Positions 1 to 9,031 are shown, counted from the first letter of the stretch. The stretch is 38,616 bases of DNA from Roseomonas sp. 18066 (GCF_902706185.1 NZ_CACSJM010000046.1:1-38616); one strand, 5' to 3'. The notes: generated by a model from the letters alone, not told the origin. Program-made: numbers and translations.

Positions 1-77
1 TCGCCGCCGCCCCGGCCAAGCCGACCCCCCGCGCCGCGGCGACGCCGGCCCGCAGCGAGCGCCGCCCGGCCCGCTGA
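1..77 (+). CDS. C-terminal tail of an unknown protein (partial)
   Basis: The frame that is open from base 3 ends at a TGA at 75-77. It encodes about 24 residues rich in Ala, Pro, Arg and Lys. This looks like the basic, disordered tail of a protein that starts before the window, but the tail alone cannot identify it. A strong hairpin follows ten bases after the stop, which supports a real gene end here. The composition resembles the Lys/Ala tail of the Ku protein at the other end of the window, but that is not evidence of homology. Confidence 0.45.
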   Translation, partial: AAAPAKPTPRAAATPARSERRPAR

Positions 78-86
78 TTCGCGACC

Positions 87-112
87 GACGGGTCGCTCTG
101 TCGCGACCCGTC
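87..112 (+). terminator. Terminator-like hairpin after the partial gene
   Basis: A perfect 10-bp stem (GACGGGTCGC at 87-96 pairing with GCGACCCGTC at 103-112) closes a 6-nt loop and is followed by a weak ACATTT stretch. It sits 10 nt after the stop of the partial gene and before the EF-hand gene. The T-run is poor, so termination strength is uncertain. Confidence 0.5.
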
Positions 113-222
113 ACATTTCCTCACCCGGTCCGGCCGGGGCGGCAATGCCGCCGTTACATCGGCTCCCCAGCTTCTCCTCCAGGCGGCACCCCCGCCGCAT
201 CGCTTCAGGAGGAGCTCCCGCC

Positions 223-729
223 ATGAACCGTTTCCTCACCCTCGGCGTGCTCAGCGCCACCATCGTCGCAACCAGCCTGCCGGCCTTCGCTCAGGCCCCA
301 GCGCCCGCGCCGAATTCCCAGACGCAGGTCCAGGTCGAGCGCGGCCCCCGCGGCCCCGCCCGCTTCCTCGCCATGGCCGACACCGACCGCGACGGCCGCG
401 TCACCGAGGCCGAAGCCCTCAACGCCCTCTCCGCCCGCTTCGCCGAGGCCGACGCCAACAAGGATGGCGGCCTGACCAAGGATGAGCTGACCGCCTTCCT
501 GCAGAGCCAGTGGCAGGCCCATCGTGGTGACCGCGGCGCCCCGCCGGAACGCGCCCGCCAGGCCATGGAGACACGCCTCGACGCCATCTTCCGCGCCGCC
601 GACGCCGATCGGGACGGGCGGGTGACCATGGACGAGGTCCGGCCCATCGCCCTCGCTTTGTTCCGGGCGGCGGACAAGAACAATGACGGGGCTCTGGAAG
701 TCTCGGAGCTCCGCGGGCATCGCCGCTAA
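223..729 (+). CDS. Periplasmic four-EF-hand calcium-binding protein
   Basis: A 168-residue protein predicted to be exported and to bind calcium in the periplasm. Residues 1-24 form a Sec signal peptide (basic MNR, hydrophobic core, AFAQA cleavage site), followed by a short Pro/Ala/Gln linker. Four canonical 12-residue EF-hand loops follow at about 53-64, 77-88, 127-138 and 151-162. Each has Asp at loop position 1, Asp or Asn at 3, Asp at 5, Gly at 6 and Glu at 12. They form two pairs separated by a basic Arg/Gln-rich linker. The ATG at 223 is chosen over an upstream in-frame ATG at 145 because it is preceded by AGGAGG (207-212) and begins the signal peptide. The specific role (calcium buffer, sensor or envelope partner) cannot be read from the sequence. 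A hairpin terminator follows directly. Confidence 0.88.
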   Translation: MNRFLTLGVLSATIVATSLPAFAQAPAPAPNSQTQVQVERGPRGPARFLAMADTDRDGRVTEAEALNALSARFAEADANKDGGLTKDELTAFLQSQWQAHRGDRGAPPERARQAMETRLDAIFRAADADRDGRVTMDEVRPIALALFRAADKNNDGALEVSELRGHRR

Positions 730-741
730 AAAAGAAAGAAA

Positions 742-772
742 GGCCGGGGGAAGGAATTCCCCCGGGCCCCCA
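742..772. repeat. Dispersed intergenic hairpin repeat, copy 1
   Basis: The element has the form GGCCGGGGGAA - short loop - TTCCCCCGGGCCCCCA. A second copy with the same outer sequence lies at 12261-12292, also just after a plus-strand gene. The loop differs between copies while the stem and the CCCCCA tail are kept, which is typical of REP-like intergenic elements. Confidence 0.6.
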
Positions 773-780
773 TCTTTTTT
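744..780 (+). terminator. Rho-independent terminator of the EF-hand gene
   Basis: A 9-bp perfect stem (744-752 with 757-765) with a GGAA loop is followed by a C-rich stretch and six T at 775-780. It begins 15 nt after the EF-hand stop. The stem is the copy-1 dispersed repeat, so the repeat appears to double as a terminator. A-rich sequence just upstream would give U on the opposite transcript. Confidence 0.65.
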
Positions 781-821
781 CTGGTCCACAATCCGCGGCA
801 ACGGCCAGGAACCAGAACAAG

Positions 822-1517
822 ATGCGCGCTGCCTATCTCTCCGCCCCAATTAATGCCCTGCTCGACGGGCTCTACGAGGGCACGGCGACCGTGGAAGAGA
901 TCCTCAGGGAGGGCGACCTCGGCCTCGGCACCTTCGAGGACCTGGACGGCGAGATGGTGATCCTCGACGGCCGCGCCTGGCAGGTCGACAACCACGGCCA
1001 GGCCCGTGAGGTCGATGGCACCGCCCGCACCCCCTTCGCCTGCGTCGCCCGCTTCCGCGCCGACACCAGCGACGAAGTCCCGCCCGGCACCGGCATCGAG
1101 CAGGCGGTGGCCGCGCTGATCCCGTCCCCCAACATGCTCTACGCCATCCGCATCCAGGGCGTCTTCGAGGGCCTGCGCGTCCGCAGCGTCCCCCGCCAGG
1201 AGGCCTACACGCCGCTCGTCGAGGTGGCGAAGCAGCAGGCCACCTTCGACTTCCCCGAGGTCGAGGGCACCCTCTGCGGCTTCTGGACCCCCGCCTTCCT
1301 GCACAGCGTGGCCGTCCCCGGCTGCCACCTGCATTTCCTCGACAGCGCGCGCCAGCGCGGCGGCCACCTGCTTTCGGGCCGGCTGCGCGCAGGCGCCATC
1401 GAGCTCATGCACCTGCCGCGCCTGAACATGGCCCTGCCGATGACGCTGGATTTCCTGACCGCCAACCTGGACCGCGACAGCCAGGCCGAGCTCGGGGTGA
1501 TCGAGAAGGAGGGCTGA
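822..1517 (+). CDS. budA: Alpha-acetolactate decarboxylase
   Basis: Cytoplasmic enzyme converting 2-acetolactate to acetoin and CO2, in the acetoin/2,3-butanediol branch; it can also drain acetolactate from valine/leucine synthesis. The 231-residue length is close to the family's usual size. Recognisable stretches are LLDGLYEGTATVEEIL at 13-28, GDLGLGTFEDLDGEMVILDG at 31-50 and TPFACVARF at 70-78. The zinc site is PGCHLHFLD plus GGH: His169, His171 and His182 have the same 2- and 11-residue spacing as His194, His196 and His207 of the Bacillus brevis enzyme. AGGA at 807-810 precedes the ATG. No acetolactate synthase or butanediol dehydrogenase is nearby, so it is a stand-alone gene here. An alternative symbol is alsD. 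Confidence 0.93.
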   Translation: MRAAYLSAPINALLDGLYEGTATVEEILREGDLGLGTFEDLDGEMVILDGRAWQVDNHGQAREVDGTARTPFACVARFRADTSDEVPPGTGIEQAVAALIPSPNMLYAIRIQGVFEGLRVRSVPRQEAYTPLVEVAKQQATFDFPEVEGTLCGFWTPAFLHSVAVPGCHLHFLDSARQRGGHLLSGRLRAGAIELMHLPRLNMALPMTLDFLTANLDRDSQAELGVIEKEG

Positions 1518-1595
1518 GGTGGGGGAGGGCGGCGATCCGGCCCTGCGCCATCCATGCCGTCTATCGGCGCGATAGGGGCCCGCCCCCCCGCCGAC

Positions 1596-1609
1596 AGTCT
1601 GGCCAGACT
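1596..1609. promoter_or_regulatory. 14-bp palindrome upstream of the RTX gene
   Basis: AGTCTGGCCAGACT is a perfect palindrome 65 nt before the RTX start. A shorter inverted repeat, CTATC-ggcgc-GATAG, lies at 1561-1575. Either could be an operator or a small RNA hairpin; no binding protein can be named. Confidence 0.35.
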
Positions 1610-1620
1610 CCCGGGCCGGC

Positions 1621-1646
1621 CCCTATCCTCTGGCCCTATCCTCTGG
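1621..1646. repeat. 13-bp tandem duplication
   Basis: CCCTATCCTCTGG is repeated twice, head to tail, 27 nt before the RTX start codon at 1674. Because 13 is not a multiple of three, a copy change would shift any frame through it. This argues that the segment is non-coding and that translation starts at 1674. Confidence 0.6.
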
Positions 1647-1673
1647 CCGCCAACCCTCTCCCGGATCCCTGCC

Positions 1674-2330
1674 ATGCCGCCCAAGCCGCTCGCCCAGGAC
1701 GATCTCGAAAAGGTCACCGGGGGTTTCCACACCGGGGGCTACGACTCCGAGCGCGGGGGCAGCGCCGGCGACGACACCATGGTCGGCAGCAACATGAGCG
1801 ACGGCATCTTCGCGAGGGGCGGCAACGACACCGTCCATGGCGGCGCCGGCAACGACATGCTCTGGGGCGAGGCCGGCAATGACGTGCTCCTCGGCGAGAC
1901 CGGCGACGACGTGCTTATCGGCGGCGAGGGCAAGGACGTCCTGGACGGCGGCGCCGGCCAGGACATCCTCCACGGCATGGAGGGCGACGACGTGCTCGAT
2001 GGCGGCAGCGGCGACGGGACGGCGGACCGCGCCCATGGCGGCGATGGCGACGACAGCTTCATCTGGGCGCCGGGCGACGGCAACGACACTTTCTACGGCG
2101 AGGCCGGCAGCGACACGCTGCAGCTGGGCAATGTGAGCCTGCTGCAGCTGCAGCTGTCGCTGTCCCTGCAGGGCGATACCGGCCTGCAGATGCAGCTGGG
2201 CGGTTCCGCGGAGGCGCCGGAGGTGACCTTCACCGATGCCGAGGGCAATCCGGCCAGCTTCAGCGGCACGATCACCATTGGCGTGGAGACCCTGCGCTTC
2301 GCCGGCATCGAGAAGATCAGGCTGAACTAG
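1674..2330 (+). CDS. Small RTX calcium-binding protein with a double-glycine leader
   Basis: A 218-residue protein, probably secreted. Residues 1-17 (MPPKPLAQDDLEKVTGG) match the leader of bacteriocin-type substrates: counting back from the cleavage site, Leu is at -12, Ala -11, Asp -8, Leu -7, Val -4 and Gly-Gly at -2/-1. Residues ~45-145 hold about nine RTX nonapeptides of the GGxGxDxUx type (GGNDT, GGAGND, GEAGND, GGEGKD, GGAGQD, GDGNDT), which form a calcium-binding beta roll. A Leu/Gln-rich segment follows at ~150-176, then a beta-rich end. No signal peptide is present. RTX proteins normally use a C-terminal type I secretion signal, so the leader suggests export through an ABC transporter with a C39 leader peptidase; none is encoded here. 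A start at 1554 is also open but would place repeats and palindromes inside the protein and bury the leader. Confidence 0.82.
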   Translation: MPPKPLAQDDLEKVTGGFHTGGYDSERGGSAGDDTMVGSNMSDGIFARGGNDTVHGGAGNDMLWGEAGNDVLLGETGDDVLIGGEGKDVLDGGAGQDILHGMEGDDVLDGGSGDGTADRAHGGDGDDSFIWAPGDGNDTFYGEAGSDTLQLGNVSLLQLQLSLSLQGDTGLQMQLGGSAEAPEVTFTDAEGNPASFSGTITIGVETLRFAGIEKIRLN

Positions 2331-2487
2331 CGCGGCCGGCGTTCAGCCGGGCTGCGGCCGCGGCTGCCCAGGGAGCTGTGCCAGCCCCGTGTCGAACCGC
2401 CTGGATTGTTCTTGATGCGACGCGGTTCCCGTTGGGCCGCGAATGCTTGATGTCCAGCCCGAAAGCCGAGGATATCAAGGACCCCGA

Positions 2488-2562
2488 TGGTGGGCGCGAC
2501 AGGGATTGAACCTGTGACCCCCGCCGTGTGAAGGCGATGCTCTACCGCTGAGCTACGCGCCC
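2488..2562 (-). tRNA. tRNA-Val (anticodon CAC)
   Basis: On the minus strand the acceptor GGGCGCG (from 2562) pairs with CGCGCCC. A D-arm (GCTC/GAGC), a five-base anticodon stem (TCGCC/GGCGG) around the loop TTCACAC, and a T-arm (ACAGG/CCTGT with TTCAATC) follow. The anticodon CAC reads GUG valine codons. The 3' ACCA is encoded, giving 75 nt. There is no intron. Confidence 0.95.
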
Positions 2563-2578
2563 ATCGTGGGTGAGGCGC

Positions 2579-2607
2579 TTACTAAGGGGCGGGCAGGGGG
2601 CCGTCAA
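2579..2607 (-). promoter_or_regulatory. Sigma-70 type promoter of tRNA-Val
   Basis: On the minus strand a -35 box TTGACG (2602-2607) and a -10 box TAGTAA (2579-2584) are separated by exactly 17 nt. The -10 lies 16 nt before the mature tRNA 5' end. CTTGAC -35 boxes are usual for stable RNA promoters in alphaproteobacteria. Confidence 0.7.
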
Positions 2608-2655
2608 GCGGTCGTGTTGAATATTCCCCCCTTCTAACAAGGCCTTCGCAGGCCC

Positions 2656-3462
2656 ATGTCCTTGCCCATGAGATGGCGCCCCGCTGCCCTGCTGCTGTCG
2701 CTGCTCGCCGTCCCCGCCCTGGCGCGGGCGGAGCCCATGCGGGCGGTCTATTCCGTCCAGGCCGCCGGCGTGCAGGTGATGCGGGTGGAAGCGATCTTCG
2801 ACCTCGACAGCCCGAGCCGCTACCGCATCGAGAGCAGCTTCCGCTTCACCGGCCTCGCCGGCTGGTTTGCCGGCGGCCGGCAGGCCAACCGGGTGGATGG
2901 CGTCTGGGTCGACAATGCGGCCCGCCCGGTGCGCTATGTCGGCGACGGTCTGTGGCGCGGCGAGCCGCGGCAGACGGTGCTGGAATATCGTGACAACCAG
3001 CCGGTCGCCCGGGTGATGATCCCCGCCGAGGACCCCGACCGCGAGCCGGTGCCTGAGGCGCTGCAGCGCGGCACGGTGGATTCCCTGACCGCGCTGGCCC
3101 AGCTGACGCGAAACCTCGCCACCACCGGCCGCTGCGAAGGTCGCGCCGCCATTTTCGATGGCCGGCGTCGGGCCGACATGGCCGCCCGCACGCTCGGCCG
3201 CGACCGGCTGACCCCGCAAAGCGGCTCCTGGGGCGGCGAGGCGGTGCGCTGCGGCTTCGAGGCGCGCCAGCTGGCCGGCTTCAAGCGCGACGACGGCCCC
3301 GATGCCCGCGAGCCGCAGGAGGGCCTGGCCTGGATGGCCGCCCCCCTGGCTGGCGGCCCGATCATCCCGGTGCGGGTGGAGATGCCCGGCCGCTGGCTCG
3401 GCCGGCTGACGGCGCTGCTGGTCGAGGTCAAGCCCGCCCAGCAGCAGGCCCAGCTGCGTTAA
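2656..3462 (+). CDS. DUF3108 domain periplasmic protein
   Basis: A 268-residue protein with a signal peptide (residues 1-25, hydrophobic core LLLSLLAVPALARA, cleavage after ARA). The mature part fits the DUF3108 family: an N-terminal YSVQAAGVQVMRVEAIFDL strand pair, a central DSLTALAQL helix, a CEGRAAIFDGRRRADM motif with paired Cys (Cys159 and Cys196 could form a disulfide), and a C-terminal PIIPVRVEMPG strand. Members are predicted envelope proteins of unknown biochemical role. Its stop overlaps the stop of the convergent phosphatase by four bases (3459-3462), so there is no room for a terminator between them. ATG at 2668 is a possible alternative start. Confidence 0.85.
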   Translation: MSLPMRWRPAALLLSLLAVPALARAEPMRAVYSVQAAGVQVMRVEAIFDLDSPSRYRIESSFRFTGLAGWFAGGRQANRVDGVWVDNAARPVRYVGDGLWRGEPRQTVLEYRDNQPVARVMIPAEDPDREPVPEALQRGTVDSLTALAQLTRNLATTGRCEGRAAIFDGRRRADMAARTLGRDRLTPQSGSWGGEAVRCGFEARQLAGFKRDDGPDAREPQEGLAWMAAPLAGGPIIPVRVEMPGRWLGRLTALLVEVKPAQQQAQLR

Positions 3463-4118
3463 GCTAAAGCAGCCCGGATCAGCGCCGGCAGCTCGGACGG
3501 AGAGGCGGCCACCGGCGCCCCCTCCGCCATCTCCGGCAGCCCGTAGCCATAGGCGCAGAAGATCGCCGGCAGGCCCGCGCCTCGGCCGCCGATGATGTCG
3601 TTGTGGTGGTCGCCGACCATGACCGCGGCCTCGGGCGTGCCACCGGCCGCCTTCAGCGTCGCCAGCACATGCGCGGGGTCCGGCTTGCGCACCGGGAAGC
3701 TGTCGCCGCCGCCAAGGGCAGAAAAACGGCTGTCGATGCCGAGCGCCGCCAGCAGCAGCCGCGCCGCCTTTTCCGGCTTGTTGGTGCAAACGGCCATGGT
3801 CCAGCCCTCGGCGGCGAGGGTGTCCAGCACGGCTTCCATCCCGGGGAAGAGCCGGGTGTGGACCGCCGCATTGGCCTCGTAATCGGCCAGGAAGGCCGGC
3901 ATGGCGGTCGGGTCCGGCGCCAGGCCGCGGGCGGCGAAGGCGCGCTGGATCAGCACGGGCACGCCGTCGCCGATGAAGCGGGTCACTTCGTCCAGCGTGA
4001 AGGGCGGCTGGCCGCGCGCCGCCATCATGCGGGAGAGCGCGGCGTGGATGTCCGGCCGGCTGTCCACCAGCGTGCCGTCCAGGTCGAAGATCACGGTGCG
4101 TTGCAGGGGGCGTTGCAT
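3459..4118 (-). CDS. gph: HAD-family phosphoglycolate phosphatase
   Basis: A 219-residue cytoplasmic HAD hydrolase, probably dephosphorylating 2-phosphoglycolate from DNA repair or oxygenase side reactions. Motif I is FDLDGTLVDS with nucleophile Asp12 and acid/base Asp14. Motif II is the CTNKPE stretch (111-116). Motif III Lys145 is in RKPDP. Motif IV is GDHHND (Asp170, Asp174). The alpha-helical cap (about 20-85) is of the Gph type. The frame stays open far upstream, antisense to glmU, but only the segment from ATG 4118 is HAD sequence; ATG 4136 is an alternative. The gene is divergent from glmU across 90 bp. Other small phosphoesters are possible substrates, because HAD specificity is hard to call from sequence. 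Confidence 0.88.
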   Translation of the reverse strand: MQRPLQRTVIFDLDGTLVDSRPDIHAALSRMMAARGQPPFTLDEVTRFIGDGVPVLIQRAFAARGLAPDPTAMPAFLADYEANAAVHTRLFPGMEAVLDTLAAEGWTMAVCTNKPEKAARLLLAALGIDSRFSALGGGDSFPVRKPDPAHVLATLKAAGGTPEAAVMVGDHHNDIIGGRGAGLPAIFCAYGYGLPEMAEGAPVAASPSELPALIRAALA

Positions 4119-4208
4119 GGCCCCAGCTTGTGCCATGTTTCGTGCGGCAATGCGATGTGAGGCCGCATCCTCTTGCCCTGGCTGCGCTTTACCCGGCAGA
4201 TGCCCTGC

Positions 4209-5530
4209 ATGTCCGCTGCAGCCATCCTCCTCGCCGCCGGTCTCGGCACCCGCATGAAAAGCCGCCTGCCCAAGGCGCTGCATCCTCTGGCGGGTCGGCC
4301 GATGCTGAACCACCTGATCGCCGCCTGCGAGGGCGTCTTCGACCGGGTGGTGGTGGTGGTCGGCCCCGACATGCCGGCGCTGGAAGCCGCCGCCCACCCG
4401 CATGCGACCGTGGTCCAGGCCGAGCGCCTGGGCACCGGCCATGCCGCCCTGCAGGCTTTTCCCCTGCTGGCCGGTTTCGATGGCGATGTCGCCGTCCTCT
4501 ATGCCGACAACCCGCTGATCACCCCCGACACGCTGAAGCGCCTGCGGGCCGCCCGCGACAATGCGGGCCTGGCCCTGCTGGCGATGCGCCCGGCCGATCC
4601 CGCGCGCTACGGCCGTGTCCTGCAGAACGCCGCCGGCGACGTCACCCGCATCGTCGAATTCGCCGAGGCGAATGAGGAAGAGCGTGCCGTCGGCCTCTGC
4701 AATGCCGGCGTTCTCTGCGCGCCTGCCGAGAAGCTGTTTGGCTGGCTGCGGCAGGTGCGCAACGACAACCGCGCCGGCGAATATTATCTGCCGGATGTCG
4801 TGCCGCTGGCCGTCGCCGATGGCGACCGCGTCACCGCCGTCGAGGCCCCCGAGGCGGAACTGCGCGGCATCAACAGCCGCGTCGAGCTCGCCGCCGCCGA
4901 GGCCGAGATCCAGGCCCGCCTGCGCCGCCAGGCCATGGAGCAGGGCGCGACCCTGATCCAGCCGGACAGCGTCGTCTTCTCCTACGACACGACGCTGGGC
5001 CGCGACGTCACCGTGCAGCCGAATGTTGTCTTCGGCCCCGGCGTCACCGTGGAAGATGGCGTCGAGATTCGCGCCTTCTCGCATCTGGAAGGCTGCGTCG
5101 TGCGGGAAGGGGCCCTGGTCGGCCCCTATGCCCGGCTGCGCCCCGGCACCGATGTCGGCCCCCGCGCCCATATCGGCAATTTCGTCGAGCTGAAGAACGC
5201 CCAGGTCGCCGAAGGCGCCAAGGCCAACCACCTCAGCTATATCGGCGATGCCAGCATCGGCGCCGGCAGCAATATCGGCGCTGGCACCATCACCTGCAAC
5301 TATGACGGCTTCGCCAAGCACCGCACCGAGATCGGCGCCGGGGTCTTCGTCGGCTCGCACACCACGCTGGTGGCGCCGATCGCGCTGGGCGACGGGTCGA
5401 TGACGGCGGCGGGCTCGGTGCTGACCCGCGATGTGGCCGCCGACGCGATGGCCTTCGCCCGCGCCCGGCCTGCCGAGAAACCCGGAGCCGCCGCCGCCTT
5501 CCGGGCCGCGCGGCGCAAGGAGAAGAACTG

Positions 5531-5531
<1 letters not shown>
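4209..5531 (+). CDS. glmU: Bifunctional GlmU: GlcN-1-P acetyltransferase / GlcNAc-1-P uridyltransferase
   Basis: Makes UDP-GlcNAc for peptidoglycan and lipid A in two steps: acetyl-CoA-dependent N-acetylation of glucosamine-1-phosphate, then UTP-dependent uridylylation. The 440-residue length is slightly below the usual ~455. The N-terminal pyrophosphorylase domain (1-~225) carries LAAGLGTRMKSRLPK at 8-22 and a metal-site Asp in VLYADNP (Asp100). The C-terminal left-handed beta helix (~245-425) shows hexapeptide repeats, with the catalytic His341 in KANHLSYIGD, GAGTITCNYDG (357-367), and a basic tail. ATG 4209 (MSAAAILLAAG) is preferred; ATG 4200 is in frame three codons upstream. Its stop overlaps the glmS start (TGATG), so the two are translationally coupled and act in sequence in one pathway. 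Confidence 0.97.
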
Positions 5532-7357
<1,826 letters not shown>

Positions 7358-7368
7358 TTCTTTCGGTG

Positions 7369-7391
7369 GCGGCGGGGCGGCGCCCCGCCGC
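7369..7391. terminator. Hairpin between convergent glmS and flavin oxidoreductase
   Basis: A perfect 10-bp stem (GCGGCGGGGC at 7369-7378, GCCCCGCCGC at 7382-7391) with a 3-nt loop lies in the 49-bp gap between two convergent stops. There is no clear T-run, so it is either a weak bidirectional terminator or simply a transcript-end structure. Confidence 0.5.
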
Positions 7392-7406
7392 GGCGTTTCG
7401 CGGGCC

Positions 7407-8504
7407 TCAGGCCGCGCGATAGCGCTCCAGCCAATGCGCATAGGGCGCCGGCAGGGTCCAGGACGGCTTCTCGACGCCCAGCTGCTTGGCGGCGAAGAAC
7501 GGCCAGTGCGGGTTCTCCAGCAGCGGCCGGCCCATCATCACCAGGTCGACCTGGCCCTTCTCCAGCATCGATTCCGCCATTTCCGGCGTGCCGACATACC
7601 AGCTGGTGGCGGTGGGCAGCCCGGTCTCGCGCCGCATGCGGCCGGCGGTCTCGCCCATGAAGCCGGGGCCCCAGGGGATCTTCGCCGTCGGCGTGTTGAA
7701 GCCGACCGAGACATCGAGGAAGTCCAGCCCTTCGGCCTTCATGGCGCGGACCAGGGCTGCGGCCTCCTGCTGCGTCTCCTCGTCGGCGCCGTCGAACTCG
7801 ATGACGCTGAAGCGGGCCGACAGCGGCAGATGCGCCGGCCAGACCTTCCGCACCGCCCGCACCGTCTCGACCAGGAAGCGGCCGCGATTCTCGGCCGAGC
7901 CGCCATACTGGTCGGTGCGCTGGTTCGAGTGTTTGGAAAAAAAGTTCTGGGCCAGGTAGCCATGCGCCAGGTGCAGCATCAGCCATTCGAAGCCGGCGTC
8001 GCGCGCCCGCTCGGCGGCGGCGACGAAATCGGCCTGGACCCGGGCGATGTCGTCCAGCGTCATTTCCGCCGGCGTCTTCGACAGCCCGCCGCCGAAGGCC
8101 ACCGCCGAGGCGGAAATCGTCGGCCAGCCGCGCGCATCGCCCTCGGCGATATGGTCGTCGCCTTCCCAGGGGCGGTTGGCGCTGGCCTTGCGCCCGGCAT
8201 GGCCGATCTGGATGCCGGGCACGGCGCCCGCCGCCTTGATGCCGGCGACGACGGGCAGGAAGGCGTCCTTCTGCGCATCGTTCCACAGCCCGGTGCAGCC
8301 CGGGGTGATGCGGCCCTCGGGCGAGACGCCGGTGGCCTCGACCACCACCAGCCCGGCGCCGCCGCGGGCGAGCGCCGTGTAATGCGCCAGGTGCCAGTCG
8401 TTCGGCAGGCCTTCATCGGCGGAGTACTGGCACATCGGCGAGACCACGATGCGGTTGCGCAGGGTGACGCCCTTCAGGGTATAGGGCTCGAAGAGATGGG
8501 GCAT
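7407..8504 (-). CDS. NADH:flavin oxidoreductase, old yellow enzyme family (YqjM type)
   Basis: A 365-residue FMN-dependent ene-reductase that reduces activated C=C bonds, including electrophilic enones. It matches the YqjM/NamA class: SPMCQYSADEG gives Cys25 and Tyr27 (YqjM Cys26/Tyr28), HLAHGYLAQNFFS gives His178, His181 and Tyr183 (YqjM His164/His167/Tyr169), and the FMN barrel signatures NRIVVSPM, QIGHAGRKA and MGRPLLENP are present. The ATG is at 8504. It is transcribed away from an ArsR-type regulator, with an AT-rich inverted repeat between the two genes that probably controls it. The family and context suggest detoxification of reactive electrophiles; the physiological substrate is unknown. 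Confidence 0.92.
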   Translation of the reverse strand: MPHLFEPYTLKGVTLRNRIVVSPMCQYSADEGLPNDWHLAHYTALARGGAGLVVVEATGVSPEGRITPGCTGLWNDAQKDAFLPVVAGIKAAGAVPGIQIGHAGRKASANRPWEGDDHIAEGDARGWPTISASAVAFGGGLSKTPAEMTLDDIARVQADFVAAAERARDAGFEWLMLHLAHGYLAQNFFSKHSNQRTDQYGGSAENRGRFLVETVRAVRKVWPAHLPLSARFSVIEFDGADEETQQEAAALVRAMKAEGLDFLDVSVGFNTPTAKIPWGPGFMGETAGRMRRETGLPTATSWYVGTPEMAESMLEKGQVDLVMMGRPLLENPHWPFFAAKQLGVEKPSWTLPAPYAHWLERYRAA

Positions 8505-8555
8505 AGGTATCCTCGGGAAGGGGGAGCGGCGGCGACCAGCGCCGCGGTTGGCGCC

Positions 8556-8579
8556 TTAGTTCCATCAAATTCGAACTAA
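8556..8579. promoter_or_regulatory. Candidate ArsR-family operator
   Basis: TTAGTTC (8556-8562) and GAACTAA (8573-8579) form a perfect 7-bp inverted repeat around a 10-nt AT-rich spacer. It stands out in a GC-rich gap between the divergent oxidoreductase and ArsR genes, 42 nt before the regulator's ATG, so one dimeric repressor could control both directions. This is inferred from position and symmetry. Confidence 0.6.
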
Positions 8580-8621
8580 TGGCAAGCCCCTGCGGGCCGA
8601 TGCCAGAGGAGCGTGGCGCCC

Positions 8622-8951
8622 ATGGCGGCGATGAAGCACCCGGAAGCTTCCGAGTTCCGGCTTGAGAAAGTGCTGCATGCGCTGAGCGACGGCGTGCGCC
8701 TGGGCATCGTCCGCCAGCTGGCGGCGGAGGGCGAGGCCAGCTGCGGCGCCCTCGATGGCGGCCGGCCGAAATCCACCGTCTCCCACCATTTCCGCGTGCT
8801 GCGCGATGCCGGGCTGGTGCGCACCACCACCTTCGGCGTCACCCACATGAACACGCTGCGCCGCATCGAGCTCGATGCCCGCTTCCCCGGCCTGCTGGCG
8901 GCGGTGCTGGCGGCCGGGGAGGGCGGATCCGAGGGCGACCCGCCGGGCTGA
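8622..8951 (+). CDS. ArsR-family winged-helix transcriptional regulator
   Basis: A 109-residue DNA-binding protein. The core (about 13-95) is a winged helix: LEKVLHALSDGVRLGIVRQLA, then SCGALDG, the recognition helix KSTVSHHFRVLRDAGLV (50-66), and the wing TTTFGVTHMNTL. It lacks the CVCDLC metal site of ArsR/SmtB; its only cysteine is Cys41, just before the recognition helix-turn-helix, and could sense electrophiles or oxidants. The best start is ATG 8622, 11 nt after AGAGGA (8605-8610); GTG 8613 and ATG 8631 are alternatives. Divergent placement and the operator-like repeat at 8556-8579 suggest that it represses the ene-reductase and possibly itself. Confidence 0.87.
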   Translation: MAAMKHPEASEFRLEKVLHALSDGVRLGIVRQLAAEGEASCGALDGGRPKSTVSHHFRVLRDAGLVRTTTFGVTHMNTLRRIELDARFPGLLAAVLAAGEGGSEGDPPG

Positions 8952-9031
8952 CAATGCTTGGCAGCCGCCGCCGGGCCTGGCTATGCTGCACTGCACCATC
9001 GCCCTGGCCCCCCGCGGAGACTGCCCCCGCC

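Noticed and set aside
1554..1673. Longer start for the RTX gene
   Set aside because: It would run through palindromes and a 13-bp tandem repeat and place 40 non-conserved residues before a precise double-glycine leader.
4119..5360. N-terminal extension of the phosphatase frame upstream to 5360
   Set aside because: HAD sequence begins at ATG 4118; the extra 414 residues are antisense to glmU.
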